Shown piece after piece: positions 18,644 to 26,834 of a DNA stretch of 64,000 nt. The notes under the pieces are model-generated. The model was given only the letters and a program-made list of their open reading frames with translations, did no database searches and was not told the origin of the DNA. The stretch is from Acinetobacter sp. A47. GTDB lineage: Bacteria > Pseudomonadota > Gammaproteobacteria > Pseudomonadales > Moraxellaceae. The stretch lies in NCBI RefSeq assembly GCF_000805455.1, contig NZ_JSUS01000064.1, positions 372,001 to 436,000 of the forward strand. Direction: 5' to 3'. The translations under genes were made by a program, and so were the position numbers. How positions within the stretch are numbered: the first letter of the stretch is position 1; every line of letters begins with the position of its first letter.

Positions 18644-19456
18644 ATGATAGATTACGCTAAAAAAATTTTATTAGGCTTTTTACCTATTATTTTATGTATC
18701 AGTTGCAGCAATGGTCATCCAACTGCCCAGACAGATTCTGATACCGAAGGGTTTATAAAAAAATTAAATCCACAACATCAGTTTAAGGTGCATGGCTGTG
18801 CAATTAATTATAATGGTACAGATCTCTATATGAACTCGACTGTTGAGCCTTGGATCAAGGCATTAGGAAAAAATTATAGAAAAGTGGACAGTACGGATGG
18901 AGCTAACTTAACCAATTTATATATCTATGATGATATAGGTGTTCGCTTGGTTGAGAGAAAGAATGACAAGCAAATCGATAGTTTGCGTTTCCGTTTAGAA
19001 AGACCTGAGCATGATATAAAGAAAGAAACCGATGCAGTAATAGAAGAAGAGTTGAAGAAACCTGATACAGGGCAAGTGAGAAGTATCTTTAAAGATGCGA
19101 TTGATGTAGATGGTGTACTTGTTGGCGCTTATCCAATGCATGATGAAATTAGAAGTAAATTTCATTCAAAAACACGGGTGAGCTACAATTTTACGGCGGT
19201 CTGTAATCAAAATCAAAAAGGTGAGGAATTTGGAATTGAGTTAAGTACCAGCTTTAATGATCCAGAAGTAATTGATCATATGTTTTTTTATAATTACTTA
19301 GATTCGATGACTGAGGAACAAAAAAAGGAATTAGGACGTAGAACTGATGAAAATGGCAGGGAAATTTGTGGCGAATATTTTGATGTAAAAACTATGAAAA
19401 TTGTTCCAAGTTACTGTACGCCAGAACAATTGGGGGAGGAAAAGAATAAGAAATAG
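18644..19456 (+). CDS. Predicted lipoprotein of the vgrG cassette
   Basis: I chose the start at ATG 18644, giving 270 aa, because it begins a proper signal peptide: MIDYAKK, a hydrophobic core LLGFLPIILCIS and Cys-Ser-Asn, a probable lipobox cysteine. An upstream in-frame ATG would add a basic segment overlapping the immunity gene. The mature part is charged and probably beta-rich (LYIYDDIGVRLVERKNDKQ, VSYNFTAVCNQNQ). Its function is unknown; a periplasm-facing lipoprotein next to an effector is often a second immunity protein or an accessory factor. It is the last gene of the AT-rich block. Confidence 0.7.
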   Translation: MIDYAKKILLGFLPIILCISCSNGHPTAQTDSDTEGFIKKLNPQHQFKVHGCAINYNGTDLYMNSTVEPWIKALGKNYRKVDSTDGANLTNLYIYDDIGVRLVERKNDKQIDSLRFRLERPEHDIKKETDAVIEEELKKPDTGQVRSIFKDAIDVDGVLVGAYPMHDEIRSKFHSKTRVSYNFTAVCNQNQKGEEFGIELSTSFNDPEVIDHMFFYNYLDSMTEEQKKELGRRTDENGREICGEYFDVKTMKIVPSYCTPEQLGEEKNKK

Positions 19457-19638
19457 TTTTAAGAAAATGACGTGTTCTTGGTAAAACTTTCCTGTGATTT
19501 AAATAGATTGCTTTTTTATCTATGGGTAACCTGATATATGAACTTATTTTACTCAACGGAGATATTACCATCGCTTCCTAAAGCAGATGGGGAATGCATT
19601 AGGGTTCTTGGATATTGAAAAAAATAATCTATCCCATG

Positions 19639-19665
19639 AAAAAAACGCACTCATCCGTGCGTTTT
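19639..19665 (-). terminator. Terminator after thiM
   Basis: AAAACGCAC and GTGCGTTTT pair around a 6-nt loop. Read on the minus strand it has a U run after the stem and lies just beyond the thiM stop. Confidence 0.85.
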
Positions 19666-19684
19666 ATCTCGTCCATATGGTGCA

Positions 19685-20500
19685 TCAAATAACATCAATA
19701 TCAACATACTGCTGGATTAAATTATCATCAAGCATATGAACATAATCCAAAAATGCGATATTAAAACTACCGACAGTCTGCGCATGCTCAAAGGCCAGTT
19801 TTCCTGCGATAGCAAAATGAATATGTGCAGCCAGCGCTGCAATTGTAGCTGGAGCAACTGCATGATAGGCCGAGGTTAAAGCCCCTAAAGCACAGCCAGT
19901 GGCGGTAATTTTAGGCTGTAAATGACAACCACCATTGACCTGAATAACCGCATCGAGTTGCTTGGATATGATGAAATCAGACTCGCCAGAGACCGCGATA
20001 CATTCACTATGCTGCAACAAACTTTTTGCCTGTGCATATACATCCTGACTATTTAAGGTACTGTCTACACCTTTAGACTGGTTTTGGTTACCAGCTAATG
20101 TACTGATTTCAGAAGCATTGCCTCGAATAATACCGGGGCGATATTGCAGAAGCTGATCAACAGTTTCGCTACGCCATTTCAAAACTGCGCCATAACCTAC
20201 CGGATCAAGCACCCAAGGCACCTGACGCTGCTGGGCTGTTTGAGCCGAAATTAACATGGCCTGGGTCTGCTCAGTGGTAGGAGTGCCAATATTAATACTT
20301 AATGCTGAACTGATTTTGGTAAAATCTTCAGCTTCAAAAGGGTTGTCAATCATGGCTGGTGAAGCGCCCGCAGCCAATAAAATATTGGCTGCATAATTAC
20401 TGGCAACACTATTGGTGATACATTGCACCAATGGTGTTTGTTGTTGTAGCCCATGCCAAGCCTGAATAACCTGATCGATCAGTTGTTGCTTTTGTGACAT
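19685..20500 (-). CDS. thiM: Hydroxyethylthiazole kinase
   Basis: Phosphorylates 4-methyl-5-(2-hydroxyethyl)thiazole in thiamine salvage. The 271-aa protein has the family pattern: LVQCITNSVASNYAANILLAAG at the N-terminus (substrate pocket), PWVLDPVGYGA, RGNASEISTLAG and the catalytic ATGCALGALTSA anion hole near residue 205. I set the start at the ATG at 20500, which has AAGGAG seven nt upstream, rather than nine codons earlier. It lies 33 nt downstream of the zinc-ribbon protein gene on the same strand. No other thi gene and no TPP riboswitch is seen here. Confidence 0.92.
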   Translation of the reverse strand: MSQKQQLIDQVIQAWHGLQQQTPLVQCITNSVASNYAANILLAAGASPAMIDNPFEAEDFTKISSALSINIGTPTTEQTQAMLISAQTAQQRQVPWVLDPVGYGAVLKWRSETVDQLLQYRPGIIRGNASEISTLAGNQNQSKGVDSTLNSQDVYAQAKSLLQHSECIAVSGESDFIISKQLDAVIQVNGGCHLQPKITATGCALGALTSAYHAVAPATIAALAAHIHFAIAGKLAFEHAQTVGSFNIAFLDYVHMLDDNLIQQYVDIDVI

Positions 20501-20533
20501 GACATCTCCTTCAGACAAGCTCGTCATTGGCGG

Positions 20534-21715
20534 TTAACGGGTAAAATAATGATCTTGATGTTTACATTTACGACAGATCAAAGAGACATAGTCCTGAGCA
20601 TCATAATCTACGACCAGATCGTTGGAACCACAATACATACAGCGTTTAACCGAATAAAAGTTTAACCTCGGTTCGATTTTCCGCCACGATTTCCAGACCG
20701 GCTGGATAAAAATACTCTCATCATAGCCCAGAAATTTAAACAGCAAGATTTCACTCATTTTACTGAATGGTATGGTATAAGGGCGAGGCAAGGTGGTGGT
20801 TTCCCAGCGTTCGGCCAAGGCCCGTTCTCGATATTGTTCCAGCGTTTTTTTCAACAGATTGGTATTGATAAACTTGTCATTGCGGGGCTGTAAGGCCTTT
20901 TGTTTATAAAGATATTCCAGGGCCGTCTGGATCAGATAGAAAATCTGTCCGACCGCGAGGCCTTCCATCAGGCGATAACAGAAAGCCTGAAACGGCCGGT
21001 TCCCTGCAATCTGAATGCCCCAGGTCCGGCAATAGAACTGCATAAACTGGACAATCTCCTGATAGAGCACCAAATACAGTGCATCTTTAACTTCATCTGT
21101 ATTTTTAAACGGGATGCCCAAACTCAGGTTCTCATAAAACCAGTGGCGTAATTGTTGTGTAACGCTAAACAGGCTCGGGTCTGAATATCCATCAAGCCGG
21201 ATATTCAGATAGAAATGTTCGGTTTCAATATCACTATCTTGTGATTTTAATACCCCTAATTTCAGCAGTTCCTGAACAATCTGGTTCTGAAACAGGTAGT
21301 TGGGGGTAAAGTCATGATATTTAATGTTTTGCCAGTGAATCAGCTCATCATGCGGTACGTCTTCACGGGCGTAACGGTCGAGTAAACTCAATAAAAACAG
21401 CTTATGCAGGAAGCTCAGCTGGTTAAGGCTATAAACCACTTCATCTTTAACTTTATACTTGCGCTGTTCTTGTAAAATGGTCTGCTGGGTCTGCTTTTTA
21501 CGCTGGGCGGTACATTGTGCACAATGACAGTTGAGTCTACTATCGCTCTTAAATACCCGATGCTGGCAATGGCTACATTCATGGAACTGAAACTCTTGCG
21601 AATATTGTTCAGCTTCAATCCAGAGCATGGAAGCCTGACAGAGGGGACAATGGCTACTTTCATCTAACTGTTTTTGTAGAATCTGTAAATCCATTGATGT
21701 TAAGCCTGTAACCAT
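20534..21715 (-). CDS. Uncharacterised protein with zinc-ribbon motifs at both ends
   Basis: A 393-aa protein I do not recognise. The N-terminus has a Cys-rich ribbon (CPLCQASM, CSHCQHRVF, then CHCAQC). The C-terminus has a second one (CMYCGSNDL ... CRKCKHQDHYF). The ~270 residues between are helical, charged and rich in aromatic residues, with LNQLSFLHKLFLLSLLDRYA and EQYRERALAERW. The layout suggests a nucleic-acid-binding or zinc-stabilised scaffold protein, but that is inference. An internal ATG at 21694 is an alternative start. It precedes thiM with a 33-nt gap, so the two are probably co-transcribed. Confidence 0.7.
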   Translation of the reverse strand: MVTGLTSMDLQILQKQLDESSHCPLCQASMLWIEAEQYSQEFQFHECSHCQHRVFKSDSRLNCHCAQCTAQRKKQTQQTILQEQRKYKVKDEVVYSLNQLSFLHKLFLLSLLDRYAREDVPHDELIHWQNIKYHDFTPNYLFQNQIVQELLKLGVLKSQDSDIETEHFYLNIRLDGYSDPSLFSVTQQLRHWFYENLSLGIPFKNTDEVKDALYLVLYQEIVQFMQFYCRTWGIQIAGNRPFQAFCYRLMEGLAVGQIFYLIQTALEYLYKQKALQPRNDKFINTNLLKKTLEQYRERALAERWETTTLPRPYTIPFSKMSEILLFKFLGYDESIFIQPVWKSWRKIEPRLNFYSVKRCMYCGSNDLVVDYDAQDYVSLICRKCKHQDHYFTR

Positions 21716-22132
21716 GAAAAAAAGGAATTATACATGTTGTATGGGGGAGTGATGCAAAGTTTATGTTCAGTTAAATCGCCATGCTTCAATGCGCTTTTAT
21801 AAGCTGAATGAGATCGGTAGTAAATATAAAAGTAGCTCAACAATATTAAAAGGAGCGGGTTTTTCTGGCGGTATTTCTGTCATGAGCTGTATGGACAGTG
21901 CCAGGTCAGAATCACCAGTCATCCATTCAGTCACCGTACATTTTTTAGAAGGACTAAACGAATACTTCGGGCTTTTTTATTTCACTAAAAAGTAACGCTG
22001 ATGCGATCTTCAGAACAGTCACTTCTTATGCAAATGAACGCTAGCGTACAGTGTAACTTTATGAAAATTGTGATAATTTTCGTGGCTTAAACCTATAACG
22101 TTAAATAGGTTACTTTTTTAGATGGGGTCAAT
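21716..22132. other. 417-nt gene-poor intergenic region
   Basis: It separates the divergent zinc-ribbon gene and DUF2147 gene. A 68-codon frame at 21789-21995 has no ribosome binding site and no recognisable protein character. The only clear structure is the operator-like dyad at 22090-22111, listed separately. Confidence 0.6.
22090..22111. promoter_or_regulatory. Operator-like dyad upstream of the DUF2147 gene
   Basis: AACCTAT and ATAGGTT form 7-nt inverted arms around AACGTTAA, whose AACGTT core is itself palindromic. It ends 21 nt before the start codon at 22133, so a protein bound there would affect initiation. No regulator is identified. Confidence 0.45.
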
Positions 22133-22606
22133 ATGCTAAATCGTTTACTCATGAAAGGAATCATGGGATTCACTTTTGCCTGCGCGAGCGCAGCATCATG
22201 TTCTGCTTCAATTGAAGGATACTGGAAAAGTATTGAAGAACGTACCGGTGAACAACTGTCTATTGTCGAAATCCGTAAAGGAAATGACGGGCGTTATCAT
22301 GGAAAGATTGTTTACCGGTATCCAAACTCACATGGGATTGCATTGACAAATTGCACAAAATGTCCGGCACCCAATACCAACAAGCCGATTCTGGGACTGG
22401 AAATCTTGTCGGGTTTTAGAGAAGACCCGAACAAGGCAGATGCTTATATTGATGGACGTGTACTCGAGCCGACATCGGGGCGTGTCTATAAAGGAAAAGG
22501 TGTGGTCACAGGTGAGGGGAAGCGCTTGCGTATGCGAGGGTATATGGGGGTTTCTGCACTTGGCCGTACAGTCGTCTGGTTACGTACTGACAGTGCAACG
22601 CCATAA
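22133..22606 (+). CDS. Exported DUF2147 family protein
   Basis: A 157-aa protein with a signal peptide (basic MLNRLLMKG, hydrophobic GFTFACASAASCSA) followed by the DUF2147 pattern: IEGYWKSIEE, IVEIRKGNDGRYHGKIVY, the CTKC pair, GLEILSGF, DGRVLEPTSGRVYKGK and MRGYMGVSALGRTVVWLR. Members are lipocalin-like periplasmic proteins of unknown role, common in Acinetobacter and other proteobacteria. It is a single-gene unit with its own dyad upstream and a terminator downstream. Confidence 0.88.
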   Translation: MLNRLLMKGIMGFTFACASAASCSASIEGYWKSIEERTGEQLSIVEIRKGNDGRYHGKIVYRYPNSHGIALTNCTKCPAPNTNKPILGLEILSGFREDPNKADAYIDGRVLEPTSGRVYKGKGVVTGEGKRLRMRGYMGVSALGRTVVWLRTDSATP

Positions 22607-22613
22607 TGAGCAT

Positions 22614-22647
22614 AAAAAAACCTCGATCAGATATCGAGGTTTTTTTA
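22614..22647. terminator. Bidirectional terminator
   Basis: AAAAAAACCTCGAT and ATCGAGGTTTTTTT pair around a short loop. It serves the DUF2147 gene and the convergent 85-aa gene. Confidence 0.92.
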
Positions 22648-22663
22648 TGGTTAAAGTGAAGTA

Positions 22664-22921
22664 TTAGACCGGGCATGGCAAGTTCTCGTCTTCCTGTCCG
22701 ATTTTTTTCGCTGCAATTAATGCCTGAACCTTTTTACTCGGCAGTTTTTCTTTACCCAGTGCATCATAGGTATTGACAATATTGCTCACTTCCAGCGCAC
22801 TTAAGTTGACGCCTTCTGCGGTCAAAAAAACGGAAATGACATGATGATCCAGACCCGCCTTGGCGAGTTCATGGATCGCCTTGATATTTTCTAAACGATA
22901 AAGATGTGATTTTAATTCCAT
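22664..22921 (-). CDS. Small conserved-looking hypothetical protein (85 aa)
   Basis: An 85-residue soluble protein, mainly helical: YRLENIKAIHELAKAGLDHH, then a segment with HTH-like spacing (VISVFLTAEGVNLSALEVSNI) and a short acidic end with two Cys-region residues (ENLPCPV). The start at 22921 has GAGGGC upstream on the minus strand. It faces a shared terminator, which supports it being a real gene. The helix spacing could reflect a small DNA-binding or adaptor protein, but I do not recognise a family. Confidence 0.65.
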   Translation of the reverse strand: MELKSHLYRLENIKAIHELAKAGLDHHVISVFLTAEGVNLSALEVSNIVNTYDALGKEKLPSKKVQALIAAKKIGQEDENLPCPV

Positions 22922-23362
22922 GGTAATTGCCCTCTTTTGCTATTTATCTACATTGGCATAAAAGGTTAAGCAATAACCGTGCACAAAATGTAAAACCCGG
23001 CGAAAAAATGTAAGGGCGGCTTATAAAAACGATCGGTTCTGTAGTTTTTATTTAAAAACAGAAAACAGTGTTGTGATTTTGTCTAAACAACATGCTTCTG
23101 TGTGGCCTAAATTTGAAAATTTGCATAGTAAACCCAATAAAATGCTTAAAACGGCAATGTCGTTTTAAAGACAGGTCATACAAGTTGGCGTATGATCGGA
23201 TAGGATCTATCGATCATTCATTGCAAGTGCAGCGAATGTCGGGGCCGGGCAAACTGCTACGGTAGCTGGCTTTAGGCATGATTTGTGCAACCGAATGACT
23301 CCAATCAAGAAGTCTTGCCAACAAGACCATTTAAACGACATGATGAAAGACAAGGAATACTG
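22922..23362 (+). other. 440-nt region upstream of pepN with two hairpins
   Basis: No gene is seen. Two inverted repeats stand out: TTAAAACG/CGTTTTAA around a 7-nt loop at 23146-23168, and ATGATC(G)GATA/TATCGATCAT at 23192-23217. Both could form in a long 5' leader of pepN. The reading frame of pepN stays open upstream to 23285, but the ribosome binding site argues for the start at 23363. Confidence 0.55.
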
Positions 23363-25969
23363 ATGAATATTGCGGCACAGCCTCCGGTACAAGCAGACCA
23401 AACAATTTATTTAAAAGACTATCAAAAACCTTCATTTCTGGTGGAATCGATCAATCTGGATATTCAGGTCTATGATGACCATACCATTGTCGATTCAACC
23501 TTGGTCATGAAGCGCCAGACTGCTGGTAACTTGATTCTGCTGGGTCGTGATCTTGAGTTAAAATCCATCCAGTTAAATGGTCAGTTGCTTAATGCCGGTC
23601 AGTATCGTCTAGACAGTGAACAGTTGGTGATCACCGATGCACCAGATGAGGTCATTATTCAGACCCGGGTGCTGATCCACCCAGAATCCAATACCCAGCT
23701 TGAAGGACTATATCAGGCAGGTGATCTGTTCGTGACCCAGAATGAGCCGGAAGGTTTCCGTAAAATTACCTTCTATCCTGATCGTCCTGATGTACTGTCA
23801 GTATTTACGACCCGTGTAGAGGCTGACAAGAAATATCCGGTGCTATTGGCCAATGGTAACTTGCTCGAGACTGGTGAGGTCGGGGAAAACCGGCATTTTG
23901 CCATCTGGCAAGATCCGACCAAAAAGCCAAGCTATTTATTTGCCTGCGTCATTGGCGATCTGGCTGTACTCAAAGACCGTTATACCACCTCGGAAGGTCG
24001 TGATGTTGCCCTTGAAATTTACGCGATTGAAAAAGATATTCCAAAATGCCATATCGCGATGGAAGCTTTAAAGCATTCGATGCGTTGGGATGAAGAACAT
24101 TATGGTCGCCCTTATGACCTTGATAACTACATGATTGTTGCGGTGAGCCAGTTCAACATGGGCGCAATGGAAAATAAAGGTTTAAATATCTTTAATACCT
24201 CCTGTGTGCTGGCCGATGAAGAGTACACTACCGATGCTGCGATCATGCGGGTACAGTCGGTGATTGCCCATGAATATTTCCATAACTGGACCGGCAACCG
24301 GATTACCTGCCGTGACTGGTTCCAGTTATGTCTAAAAGAAGGTTTGACGGTTTTCCGTGATCAGTCTTTCTCTGAAGATTTACAATCTGCCGCCGTGCAG
24401 CGTATTGATGATGTGGCCGTGTTGAAATCGCACCAGTTCCCTGAAGATGCAGGCCCATTATCGCATCCGCCACGTCCGGACCATTTTGTTGAAATTAATA
24501 ACTTCTACACGGCGACGGTGTATGAGAAAGGTGCGGAAATCAACCGCATGATGGCGACCTTACTGGGTAAGGAAAAATACCGTCAGGGTACCGATGAATA
24601 CTTCCGCCGTCATGATGGGCAAGCGGTTACAGTGGAAGACTGGGTTGCTGCATTGAGTGCAGGTTCAGGTGTTGACCTGTCTAACTTCCTGACCTGGTAT
24701 AACCAGCCTGGTACACCGAAGCTTGAAGCCAAAGGTGAATATGATGCGGCTGCGCAAACCTATCGCCTCAGCTTTAAGCAAAGTCTGAAAGCCCATCCTA
24801 AGTATCCGGACCTAAAAGCCGTGCCGATTCCGGTGGCCTTGGCGTTATTTAATGCCCATACAGGCGAGCAATATACCTTGCATAGTGCCGACCTGTTTGT
24901 AAATGAGGTTAAGGATGGGGTGTATTTATTTGACCAGAATGAAGCCACTATCGAATTTACAGGGGTGACAGAGCAACCGGTTGTCTCGCTACTGCGTAAC
25001 TTCTCTGCGCCTGTCAATCTGGTGTTTGATTATTCAAATGAAGATCTGGCGTTCCTGATCCAGCATGAAACCAACGGTTTTAATCAGTGGCAGGCCACCC
25101 AAACCTTGCTGGAACGGATTTTACTGGAAGATCATAAAGCCGACATTTACATTCAGGCGATTCAGAACACCTTGCCTGAGCTGGTCAATAAAGATCCTCT
25201 ATTGGCATCCCGTTTATTTGATGTGCCAAGTGAGAATTATTTAGGCAGCCGTATTGATCACGACTATGAGCCTGAGCTGGTGCTGGAAAAGCGCGAAGCG
25301 GTACTTAATCGTCTGGCGCGTGAATTGGGCAGTTTCTGGAAAGATACCTATCTGGCGCTGGATCCGGATCAGCAAAAAGAGTTTTCTCTGGCTATGGGGG
25401 TACGTGCGCTAAAAAATATCATGCTGAATATGCTGGCACGCCAAGGCGATGATGCCGTGTTTGAGCTGGCTTATGCGCAATACCAGGAAACAGGCAACAT
25501 GTCTGAACGCTTAGGTGCGTTACGGGTACTGGTCTGGAACGATGCACCGCAGGCACCGGCGGCACTTGCTGATTTCTATAACCGGTTTAAAGATGAAGCC
25601 TTGTCTCTGGACCAATGGTTTAGCATTCAGGCATCCAATCCGAATGCAACGGCTGAAACCATCCGGTATCTCACCACACATGCTGATTATGATCTTGGTA
25701 CACCAAACCGTATCCGTGCGGTCAGTGGCGGATTGGCGGCAAATCCTGTCAACACCTGGAGCTTTGGTGTTGATCATTTCATTCATCTTGCCGGTTATCT
25801 GGATGAGAAAAACCCGATTTTAGGTTCGCGTCTACTACAGGTGCTTTCTCGATGGTATACGCTGGCTGAACCACAGCGCACACAGGTACAGCAGGCACTA
25901 CAGGCATTGCAACCAAAAGTAAAATCTAAAAATGTAGCTGAAACATTAAATAGCTTATTAAGTATTTAA
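23363..25969 (+). CDS. pepN: Aminopeptidase N
   Basis: Cytoplasmic M1-family zinc aminopeptidase that releases N-terminal residues from peptides. The 868-aa protein has the exopeptidase motif GAMENKG (about residue 265), the zinc site HEYFHNWTGNRITC, and the third zinc ligand in LKEGLTVFRDQ. The C-terminal helical domain specific for bacterial PepN (DUF3458) follows. The ATG at 23363 is preceded by AAGGAA, 8 nt upstream, so I chose it over the open upstream extension. It ends at a terminator. Confidence 0.96.
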   Translation: MNIAAQPPVQADQTIYLKDYQKPSFLVESINLDIQVYDDHTIVDSTLVMKRQTAGNLILLGRDLELKSIQLNGQLLNAGQYRLDSEQLVITDAPDEVIIQTRVLIHPESNTQLEGLYQAGDLFVTQNEPEGFRKITFYPDRPDVLSVFTTRVEADKKYPVLLANGNLLETGEVGENRHFAIWQDPTKKPSYLFACVIGDLAVLKDRYTTSEGRDVALEIYAIEKDIPKCHIAMEALKHSMRWDEEHYGRPYDLDNYMIVAVSQFNMGAMENKGLNIFNTSCVLADEEYTTDAAIMRVQSVIAHEYFHNWTGNRITCRDWFQLCLKEGLTVFRDQSFSEDLQSAAVQRIDDVAVLKSHQFPEDAGPLSHPPRPDHFVEINNFYTATVYEKGAEINRMMATLLGKEKYRQGTDEYFRRHDGQAVTVEDWVAALSAGSGVDLSNFLTWYNQPGTPKLEAKGEYDAAAQTYRLSFKQSLKAHPKYPDLKAVPIPVALALFNAHTGEQYTLHSADLFVNEVKDGVYLFDQNEATIEFTGVTEQPVVSLLRNFSAPVNLVFDYSNEDLAFLIQHETNGFNQWQATQTLLERILLEDHKADIYIQAIQNTLPELVNKDPLLASRLFDVPSENYLGSRIDHDYEPELVLEKREAVLNRLARELGSFWKDTYLALDPDQQKEFSLAMGVRALKNIMLNMLARQGDDAVFELAYAQYQETGNMSERLGALRVLVWNDAPQAPAALADFYNRFKDEALSLDQWFSIQASNPNATAETIRYLTTHADYDLGTPNRIRAVSGGLAANPVNTWSFGVDHFIHLAGYLDEKNPILGSRLLQVLSRWYTLAEPQRTQVQQALQALQPKVKSKNVAETLNSLLSI

Positions 25970-25994
25970 TTCAGGCTTCAACTCCATTGCAAAA

Positions 25995-26019
25995 GGGATG
26001 TCGTCAGACATCTCTTTTT
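25995..26019 (+). terminator. Terminator after pepN
   Basis: GGGATGTC and GACATCTC pair around GTCA, followed by a T run. It lies 25 nt after the pepN stop. Confidence 0.88.
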
Positions 26020-26021
26020 AT

Positions 26022-26050
26022 TTGACAATAATAATTGTCAGAAATAGTAT
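26022..26050 (+). promoter_or_regulatory. Near-consensus promoter with overlapping operator-like palindrome
   Basis: TTGACA (26022-26027) and TAGTAT (26045-26050) are separated by exactly 17 nt. A perfect dyad TGACAAT-AATA-ATTGTCA (26023-26040) covers the -35 box and half of the spacer. A bound repressor would block RNA polymerase. It drives the dienelactone hydrolase gene. Confidence 0.65.
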
Positions 26051-26123
26051 GAAAACGATATAAATGCAACGGATGACTGCAATGGAAATAAAAACAATCA
26101 CATTACCCACCCGTTAAATCGAA

Positions 26124-26768
26124 GTGGAAGTCTATGCGCCTGCACAGACTTCGGACAAGGTTCCAGCGATTTTATTATTACACGAGTTATTTGGCATACT
26201 TGATGTGTACCGGGAAGATGCCCGGGATTTGGCAAGCCGTGGTTATCTGGTCTATGTACCGAACCTGTTTAGTGGCGGGGCTGTGAAATATTGTATTCGC
26301 GCCATGGTGAGCAAAGCAGGGCGCAGTAATACAGCGGAGAGTGAGGTTAATCAGGAAATCCATGTATTGCTGGATGCGCTTAAAGCAGACCCTCGTGCAA
26401 ATGGCCGTTTAGGAATGCTGGGGCAGTGCTTAACTGGTGGTTATGTGATCCAGATGGCAAAACGTGACGATATGCTGGCACCCGTGGTTTATCATCATTC
26501 ATTAGGGATTGAAGGGGCAGGTGTTCCGAAAAAAGAATCTCTGGATGATATCCGTATTTTACAGGGACACTGGTCAAACATAGACCCATTTTGCCCGGCC
26601 CGTAAACGCAATCAGTTGCTCCGGCAATTGGGTGACCGGGTAGAGGCTTATACCTATAACATGCCGCATGGTTTCAGAAGTGTCAGTCGTGGCTTGCCGG
26701 AGGCAAAAGTAGCATGGCAGCGTTCCCTTGATTTCTTTAACCGGGAATTAAAACAAAACTTAATATAA
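26124..26768 (+). CDS. Dienelactone hydrolase family protein with a stop codon near the 5' end
   Basis: A 214-residue frame from a GTG at 26124. The coding character continues upstream in the same frame to ATG 26082 (MEIKTITLPTR), but TAA at 26115-26117 interrupts it. The body looks intact: AILLLHELFGILDVYREDA, the nucleophile elbow GMLGQCLTGGYV with the family Cys, WSNIDPFCP with the Asp, and YNMPHGF with the His. A restart at the GTG would lose only the first beta strand (about 14 residues); no ribosome binding site is evident before it. It is either a recent pseudogene or a shortened but active alpha/beta hydrolase. Confidence 0.6.
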   Translation: MEVYAPAQTSDKVPAILLLHELFGILDVYREDARDLASRGYLVYVPNLFSGGAVKYCIRAMVSKAGRSNTAESEVNQEIHVLLDALKADPRANGRLGMLGQCLTGGYVIQMAKRDDMLAPVVYHHSLGIEGAGVPKKESLDDIRILQGHWSNIDPFCPARKRNQLLRQLGDRVEAYTYNMPHGFRSVSRGLPEAKVAWQRSLDFFNRELKQNLI

Positions 26769-26834
26769 ATCATTGGAACAACAGGTTATTATGCTTAATC
26801 ATCGATTTTTTTATAAATAAAAAGTGAGGGGAAA

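Noticed and set aside
21789..21995. 68-codon frame before the DUF2147 gene
   Set aside because: No ribosome binding site, no clear protein character; probably chance in an intergenic region.
23285..23362. Upstream extension of pepN
   Set aside because: The frame is open, but the added residues are not typical of PepN and the ribosome binding site favours 23363.
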